This document shows positions 24,001 to 33,000 of a stretch of 64,000 nt of DNA, one piece after another. The stretch is from Rhyacophila brunnea (taxonomy: Eukaryota > Arthropoda > Insecta > Trichoptera > Rhyacophilidae): positions 4,650,001 through 4,714,000 of the forward strand of contig JAGYXB010000135.1 in assembly GCA_022495005.1 (NCBI GenBank), given 5' to 3'. The first letter of the stretch is position 1; each line of letters starts with the position of its first letter. Under the pieces are notes generated by a model. The model saw only the letters and a list, made by a program, of their open reading frames with translations. It was not told the origin of the DNA and ran no database searches. The translations under genes were made by a program, and so were the position numbers.

Positions 24001-27000
24001 TATTGAGTACCCATTTATCGCCGCAAACGAATTTACTAAGTTCAATAGCTGCTTAGTATATTTGTTCGAATTATTCTGCGTACGAAATTTCATTATTTTG
24101 ACAGTCGCCATGTGCGTTTTTCAATAATTTTGCTGCCAAATGTGTGGCAGTGATTGGCAGTAATTGCACGATTTCGGCCAGATAAGTTATGAGGCATGTC
24201 ATAGTATTAGGTCTTTAGTCCACCCGTGGGATTATGCATCTGCCTTAAGTATATAAATATTATAATGTACCAAGAAAAAGTAAGCTATTATGAATCGTTA
24301 TAAGATTTCGGTAAAAGAAACTAAAGGCCAATGAATCAACAAAGAGATTTGGAAATGTGAAAATTTGCTGAAACAGCAAACGGACGGGAACCAATATATG
24401 AAACAATACAAAATATATATTCAGCACACCTGTAGGTACCTAGAAAACAATGCTAAATAATTTTAAACATTGCAGGGCAATTCGGTCGCAGTCTTCTCAA
24501 AGGATTGACACAGCCATTGAATCAATTGATGCAAGGAGTACGCGACTATGGCTCATTGGATTCCGACAGGAATTTCTTCTCGGACGTGGCATCAGGAGTG
24601 GCGTCGGTCGCTGACTCTGTTGGAGACTCGTTCAAGGACAGGGTCAAAGCTATATTTCCTGGTGAGATTTTGAGTGTGTTACTATTGGGCCATTTCCTCG
24701 TGTGTGTGGTTTTTTCAATGGGTAATATCGAATTTAATTTTCGAGCAGTTGCAGGATTAGGGCTGCATTTATGCTTGAAGGGGAAATATTGGAGCCCCAT
24801 AAAACAACACATTTATCAAGTATATTTTATTAGTACCTACCTAATCTTCTTTTTTTATTTGCAAAACACTAACTATTTCATCAAAATATACAATTTTGAC
24901 AAATGGTTAATTTAAAATTACCAACCATGTAAAAACTGACCCATTGCTTTCGCTTTTTGGAAGGATAAGGGTGGCTATTGGATGAATGCCTCCTCTATCA
25001 TCTTCCTCTCTTATCGGTCCCTAGACCCTAGTGCTTCGCTGCCTCGTACATCCGCAAAACTTAATGACTTCGTCGATCCAGCCGGTTTAGGACGACGTTA
25101 TGATCATTTAGTGCCCCTTGTATACTACTTTATAACTGCATTTGTCCAGCGGTTGTCCACTCGCCGACCGAAATGTCCAGCCCATTGTCATTTTATCTGC
25201 ATGATGACATATATCACATCACATAGGTACCCTCGTCTGCCTTCGTGTAAATTGGCTTATTTTGTGGTCTTTCCGCGATATGCCCACCATGCGTATTTCC
25301 ATTCCACGTTGCACTACTTGTAGCTTTTGATTCGATTTACATTAAGGCTCCACTAATAATAAAATTGGGTGGCACCACCTTTTCAAAACTTCAAGGTATT
25401 TTCAACTTATTTTCGGGTCCGGGGGTCGTAAATTGTAAGTATCGTTAGCACTCTGGTAATTTTAGCACTGTGCAGTATTCATCCTAAAGACACAATCAGG
25501 GCTGGTCCTAGAAAATGCGAAGCCCATTTAGAGTATGTGCATGAGGACCCTAGGTATATTATACCACCCAAGAACGATTGAGGGATGGGGCGTTGCTTAT
25601 CAATGTAATAGTCTACTTTAGCGCTGTCCAACTGGCGGCCCGCCAAATTTTTTGTTGCGGCCCGCGAGCTGTACAGCAAATTTTTCATCAAACATTGGGG
25701 AGAGAATTACTCATCATCCTGAGAATTGACATTAACTGACTTTTCATTTGCCTATCCTCGTTGGCCCCGAAATGTTTGCTAAAGAAAAAATGGCCCGCGG
25801 CCTAAAAGAAGCTGGACAGTGCTGGTCTACTTGAAAAACGGATGTTTATTCACAAATTATTCATAATTATACAAATTATTAAACCTCTAGTTTCATTAGA
25901 AACGATTAGTTAACATAGGTACAAATTTCGACAAGTTCTCAGGCTACCTATCAGATACTAACTAGAAAAAAACTTTGAAAAAAGTACGCACCCCGTGGGA
26001 CTCGAGCCCGCATCCGCTAGGTTCGCGACAAGTGTTTTACCAATTGAGTCATGTGCGTGAGTGCGTCCTATCTAATTACCACTTACATACATCTTAAATC
26101 GCTCAACAAATCGCGTTAATTTTGCCAATCGCCGTTTGTGGTTTAAAGCAAAATATCGAATACCTTCAATTAATATTTTTAGTTATAGTATACTTCCACT
26201 TGCTCATAATTTGACTAACTATTTTTTTATTCAACAAATAATTCGCAAGATTTGAAAATGTAACATTTTTTTATTAACACTCATATTTTTTTTAAAGGTT
26301 TTTTCTAGTGTTTTCAAATTATGTAAGTATTTTCAATAAAGATTGTTACATTCTCAAATCTTGTGAATCATCCGTTGAAAGGTGAAGCCTTTACTGAGCC
26401 GTTTTTAAAGAGGCACCTAGCGGAAAGATACGAAGCTTGCGATTTGAGATTTTTTTTTTAGTAATTTACAATTTCAACTGTATTAATGAATAAATATGTA
26501 TCTGAAAACATTAAAAAGAAAAATATTTTTTATTTTAAGCCAAAGATAAACTTACAATTGTAAAGAATGTAATAAAATGTGAATTTGTTGAATCGGACCG
26601 CACCCTATTATTACATATATTTTATGGTAATATTTATTATTAAAATTTAGTTTATTAAGTTTTATAAGCATCGCCTAAGCGATTTTTGACTTATTCATAG
26701 TTTTAATATTTTTTATATATATTTTAAAAAATATCGATTTTTATAAAAAATATAAATGTGTATAACTTGAAATCCTTTTTATTTATATCAAATCAAGCTT
26801 CAATATTGGGACCATACATCGCTTATAAAAGCTTCGTATTTTTCCGCTAGGTGCCTTTTTAAAAAAGGCTCAGTAAAGACTTCACCTTAAAAGAATAGTT
26901 TATTTAATTACCAATTAACTGATAAAATTGAAAAATATTGGTCTCTATAATATTATATTCGTCATGATGCAAATGAGTTAATTTTGAATGTGTTAAATAG

Positions 27001-30000
27001 TTTTAAAAAAATGTAGAAAAATGGCTTCTTCGATGTTTCTCAAGCGTTTGTACCTACACTATGGTATTTTACTACAGCGACAAAGGTGCAAAGACATGAC
27101 CTTCTATTTAAATTTATAAAACGATTGCCTACTTTACCGTACATAAATAATATGTATGTGAGCATTTGTATAATTTATGGAATTATGATTATTAAAACAT
27201 TAAATTTAATATTTGTTTCCATATTTGTGCGTGAGAAGTCAACTGGCACACAGACATCTAGATACGTCGATCAGAATGGAAGTGTTACCAATTCCATTTA
27301 TTAGTAACTGCTCATATTAATTACCAATCCACGAAGATTTTTTTAATTCGGCTGGTATGTAATTTATGTCAATCGGTCGTTTTGGTATTGCATGTTCACG
27401 AGGTTTTTATAATTATTGTTACATTTTCATGATGTGTACCTATGTGTTGAAAATCATTCACAATATTCGAGTGGCAAATTTGGTATACATAAATATTGCC
27501 ACAAATTACAAATTAAAGAGGAAGCCGTCTGCCGATTCAACCAGTATCTATACCAGAGGTAGTCAACCTGGTCCCTACCGCTCACTAGTGGGCGTTCCAG
27601 CTTTCATGGTGGGCGCTAGGGGTTTTGAAAACATTTTCGATAGTGGTGGATATGAAAACCTTTGGCAAAATAAAAAAAAATGCCTGTCATATATCCAACT
27701 ATGTGGAAAATGATATTCAGTTTATTGATACCTTTTCTTACCTCATATCTTGTGGAATCAGGCTTTAGTGCTGTTAATAATATTATGACCAAAGAAAGAA
27801 ACCGCCTGAATATTTCCGAAATAGGAGACCTTCGTTTGTTTCTCACAAAAGATTCGCAGCATCAGCTTCAGGGATCTCATTAATAATTTAATTAATTAAA
27901 TGTAAATGAAGTCTGCTTCTATGTATGCAAAGTATAAATAAAAAGATAGATTTAACTTCAGTAAGTTGTTTTATAAAGATTCAGAAGAATAAAGAAGTCA
28001 GAATGCAAGCGTCGAATAGGCGGCATTTGGTTTTGACCGAGTACAATCGTGAGTCCCAGACATTCCGCATCGAGTTGAATGTTGCTCCAGCCATTCCCAT
28101 TCGGATAGCGAGCTCTTTCTGCAAAATGCCATCTCCCGTGATGTGTACCCCCAGGTACTTGAAGCTGTCGACGCTCTCGATGTTTTGTCCGTCGCTAATC
28201 AGAGGGAAATCTGGATCAGGACAAGTGCTATTACACAAGACATTGGTTTTCTTCGCGTTGATTTTCAAACCAACGCGAGATGAGTTGTTATGCAACCTGT
28301 CGATTGTCTCTTGAATGCCCTCGATTGAGTTGTCGAATAGGACAGCGTCATCGACGTATTCTAGGTCGCATAGCTTCACCGCGGGGGTAACAGGTATGCC
28401 TCGGTCGGGTGGTATTGACTTCCGTAGTATGAAGTCAAAGAGAATGATGAAGAGAAACGGTGCAAGGACACAACCCTGTCTGACTGGTCGGCCCCAAGTG
28501 GACACATTGACGACAGTAGATGTGTTCATAGCAAAAGTTGGAAAATGCCAAACTGCCAGCAAGTTCCATCTGCTCGCCTCCCCGCGGCGACCTCCGGGCA
28601 ATGCAGCGTAAGCTGTAGCTATCAGCAGGGGGCGAAGGGCGAGTGACCGGAGCCATAAAACTGGCCTTCTGGCTAAGGGAAGGAAATCCCCGACAGAAAA
28701 ACCCGGTCGAGCCGACCCTCAGGGCCCTCGTGGCTCAGGGCTCGGGAGCGCTGGGCTAATTACCTTGCCTCCTTAAACGAAACAGAATAACACAACACCT
28801 ACACAGCAGCCTCGGACGACAACCGGCTCTGTAAAACGATGACCTTGCATGGAAATGGACTATGAAACAGGTAGAGTAATCCTCTCTAACAACTCGGGTA
28901 TGCGCATTGGGACATATAATGTTCGCATCCTGCGTACACCCGGAAAGGACCTGCACGCCACACGCATCATGCACACCTACGGTGTGGACATCCTAGGGTT
29001 GAGCGAAGTGCGCTGGAAAGGAGCCGGGAGAAAGTTGATTGAGGGTTACTCTATTGTCTACTCAGGTCAGGAGCAATATCATCGCCAGGGAGTGGCAGTA
29101 TTGATGTCAAAGAGAGCGGCCCGTTGCCTCGTGAAATGGGAACCAATCTCGGAGAGACTGATACGTGCCTCCTTCAAGACGCCAGATAGCTCCTTGACCG
29201 TCTTTCAGTGCTACGCCCCCACTGAGGATGCCAACGCGCAGATAAGAGATGCCTTCTACTTCTCTCCACGCGGCAGTCTCCGCCATCCCCCGAAGAGACC
29301 GCGTGATTGTAATGGGGGATTATAATGCGAGAGTAGGAGCAGACCCGGTGCTTGGCCCTACGGTGATGGGACGACACGGCCTCGGTGACCCCAACGATAA
29401 TGGTGAGAGGCTCGTAGAGTTTGTCACTCTGAACGAGCTCGCCATCGGAGGCACTGTTTTTCCCCACAAAGATATTCTCAAATATACGTGGACGTCTCCT
29501 GATGGATGCACTAGGATGCAGATTGACCACTTCTTGTACAGCTTGAAGCACCGAAAGGAACTTCTCGGCGTGCGTACTTACAGAGGCGCCGATATCCATA
29601 GCGATCATGAGTTAATCATTGGAAACATCCGAGTAAAACTCAGTAGCCAGGCGAGGCCTCCAAAGCGAGAACAAATTGACATTGAGAAGCTCCGATGCCG
29701 CAGAATTCGGATCGACTTCGAAACTGCTGTACGAGATAGTGTAGATCGTTTCTACGAGCGGCACAGATCTGAATCCGACCTCGTTGAGGCGGACTGGAGC
29801 CTTATAAAGAGTGCGATTGTGTCGTCGGCCCGTACCCTCCTTGGTACCAGAAGGAGTGAGCAGCCAAAGTGGACGTCTGACGAAACGTGGGCTGAAATTG
29901 GAAAACGAGCCAGGCTGAAAGCTCTGAGAGACGAGGAGACAGACCCCGACCGAACCGAGGACCGCCCACGCACACCGAGATAAAATCGGCTGTGAAAAGG

Positions 30001-33000
30001 CTCAAGAACGGAAAGGCACCGGGGGGAGACGGGATTCATCCTGAATTCCTCAAGTACAGCCTGAGCGCAATCCTGCACCCCATGTTTCATTTGATGACAA
30101 AGGTATGGGAAGAAGAGCGCTGTCCAAGGGACTGGGTGAACGGTGAAATCATCACACTTCACAAAAAAGGTGACTCTCTGCTGCGACAATTACCGAGGCA
30201 TTACGCTACTCAGTGTTCCGGGAAAGATTTTGGCAAACATCCTCTTGATGAGAATAAGGGACCCAATAATGCACGTCCTCAGGAAAAACCAAGCCGGGTT
30301 TCTACCTGGTCGAGCGTGTGCAGACCAAATCCACAACCTTCGATGTCTTCTCCAGCAGAGCCATGAGCTGAACAGTCCGATGGCCTGCTGCTTTGTGGAT
30401 TATGAGAAGGCTTTCGACATTCCGCACCGCCCCTCCCTCTGGACGATATTGGGAGCATACGGGATCCCTCTCAAGATCATTGCCATAATCAAAAGCCTGC
30501 ACGAGAATAGCGAATGCTGTGTCAGAATTGGAGACACTGTCACAGAATGGGCGGTAGGTATAACAGGTTGAATTCTCAGACTTCAGAGCTTCAATTCTCG
30601 ACTGGATGAGAAGTTGTATGTCGTATAATAAGTGGTCTATTGCTAAATAAAATAGTGCCAGGTCGCAGTTTTTAAATATCTGGCGGAATCTAGCCCAACG
30701 CTACCTTTTCTAAAGCACATTTTTAATATTTCGATGGATACGTACCAAAAATGTCATAACAGATTGCTGATAGACATCGAAGCGACGGGATGCTAAAGAT
30801 CAGTACATTTACTGAAAATTGCTTATATGTGTCACATTTTACGCCCTGTTTACTATTATATTAGCCTTACCATTATATCCTGGCTACGGCAGGGCTCGAA
30901 ATGGACCGGAGCGCCGTTGCGGTTCATGAAATCCCCACAATTGCCACAATTTAAGCTAATTAGGTCATATTACAAAAAATACAATACTATAACTATAAAT
31001 ATAACTATTTATGTAAAAAATATGAAAATTATAAAAATGGTTAACAACTATTTCCCAAAATTTGTAGTAGAGAGACATTTTGGTAAGTTATATAAAAAAT
31101 AAATATATATACTATTATGGTGTGTGCCCAGGAACCCTTTGGTGCGGAGATGGTGACATGGCTAAGTCTGCCGAGGTGGGGCTTTTCTTCATGACCGATA
31201 ATTGCTGCAGAAGACACGATACGTGCCGCCTTTATATCGTGGCTGGAGATACCAAATATGGACTCACAAACACCGGTATTTTCACAAGGTTTGTGCATTA
31301 TTCATAATTCAATTTGTCAAATTAACCCCGCCGAGGGGCCAACTCGGTATCGCCGATTGCCCTTTTCCTCGATAGAAAAATATTTTTTTGTTACAATTAA
31401 TCGCATTTCATAATAATTACTCATCATCTCTCATCTTATCATCACCCATTACCTTTTAATTACCACATTTATAGGTATAACACGTTAATTATATCTAACG
31501 GCCAACGACTCCAAACGCACCAGTCGCGGTGTTAGCACTAAATGCGTTTATAACTATGAGTTTAATATAAATAATAATAAATAATAAAAACTATAAGTTT
31601 AATATAAATATGAGTTTTAATATATAATGCCTTCTTCTTCCTCCAATTGTATAATAAATGCAATCGTTTCCAAAGTACAATGTTGCTTCCCTTTAAAAAA
31701 TGTTTCAAAGTCTCCTGTATCATAATATTATCGAATATCTTTTTTCGTCGCACGTTCATTTTTTGAATCTAAATCAAGATTATTTATTTCTCAGGTATTT
31801 ACTCAAAATACCATTTATCATATTCGACAATAGATTAATAAACTATTTGGTTATTCAACAAATAATTCATGTAAACAAGAATGGAACATTCTTTACTGAA
31901 CATAAATAATTCTGAAACACCTGAGCATTATAAGTACCTTAGAAAAGATCTCGAAGACATATAATGGTACCGAGCGGGACTCGTATTCGCATCCATCGAA
32001 TTCCGGAAAATATTGATTACCCATTACCAATTTTGACACATCTTACATCTATCTCAATTACCAAGGTACATATTGATGGTACCTTCACTTAAACCACAAC
32101 AACCTGTACCCAATTAACTAGTACGTTTCTTATGTGTTACACTAACATAAGTCTAAGTAGCCAGTGACGTCCCGTGGGAGTAGGCAGATTGAGCGTCGCT
32201 AGGGGGCGGCAGCTACTCGAAGGGCGGCAAATCGAGGAGAATCAAAATATATATATATATATATATATATATGAATAGGTAACTAAACTTAGTAATAACG
32301 GAAATATCTTTCCATTAAAAAAATCAGCTCACTGGTTGGAAACAAAATGTACCTATTAATTAGCATAAACCGTTTAACAGGACTGTATTTTTTTCGTCGG
32401 GTTCGTGATGTCTAGTTTACTTCCGTTGTCTTTGTACATCACTCCTTGATGACCAGCAATGACAAGTGTAGATTAAAGAATTATAGGTAGGTACATACTT
32501 AGGTACCTAATTAATTTATCCAAATATTTTTGCCAGTCATTCGCGAGTTTTGAAAGTTGTCACATGTATTTTTAAATGTGTAGCTGCAGAATAATAAGCG
32601 ATCGAATACCTATTGTTTATAAAAATATCAAATTACTTTGCAGCAATGTATTCCCAGCGATCTTCCAGTAAACAATTCAGCTAGACAGCAAGTCGATTAG
32701 GCGAAATCAGAGACGGTGTATTATTACATCATATCATACATTATACCATTACGGTGTATGAGCTGAATAAACATTTCTTATAGTATTTTCTTACAACTGT
32801 ATTAACAAATAATATTTCTTTTAGCTACTCAATTTAAAACGCTGATTTCATTATCATCATCCTCTACCTACACATCGAACACCACACTAGAGTGACCCCA
32901 ACAAATGTATCTGAAACCGTGGTTTCGCAATATTGTCTATTGAAGTCGAGATGACATTTAAATTGAATTTTGTGGTGTATATTTTGTTAATAATTTATTT

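Noticed and set aside
24662..24915. Open reading continues past exon B of the sPLA2 gene
   Set aside because: The GTGAGA donor at 24662 joins in phase to the catalytic exon, and the run-on has no homology.
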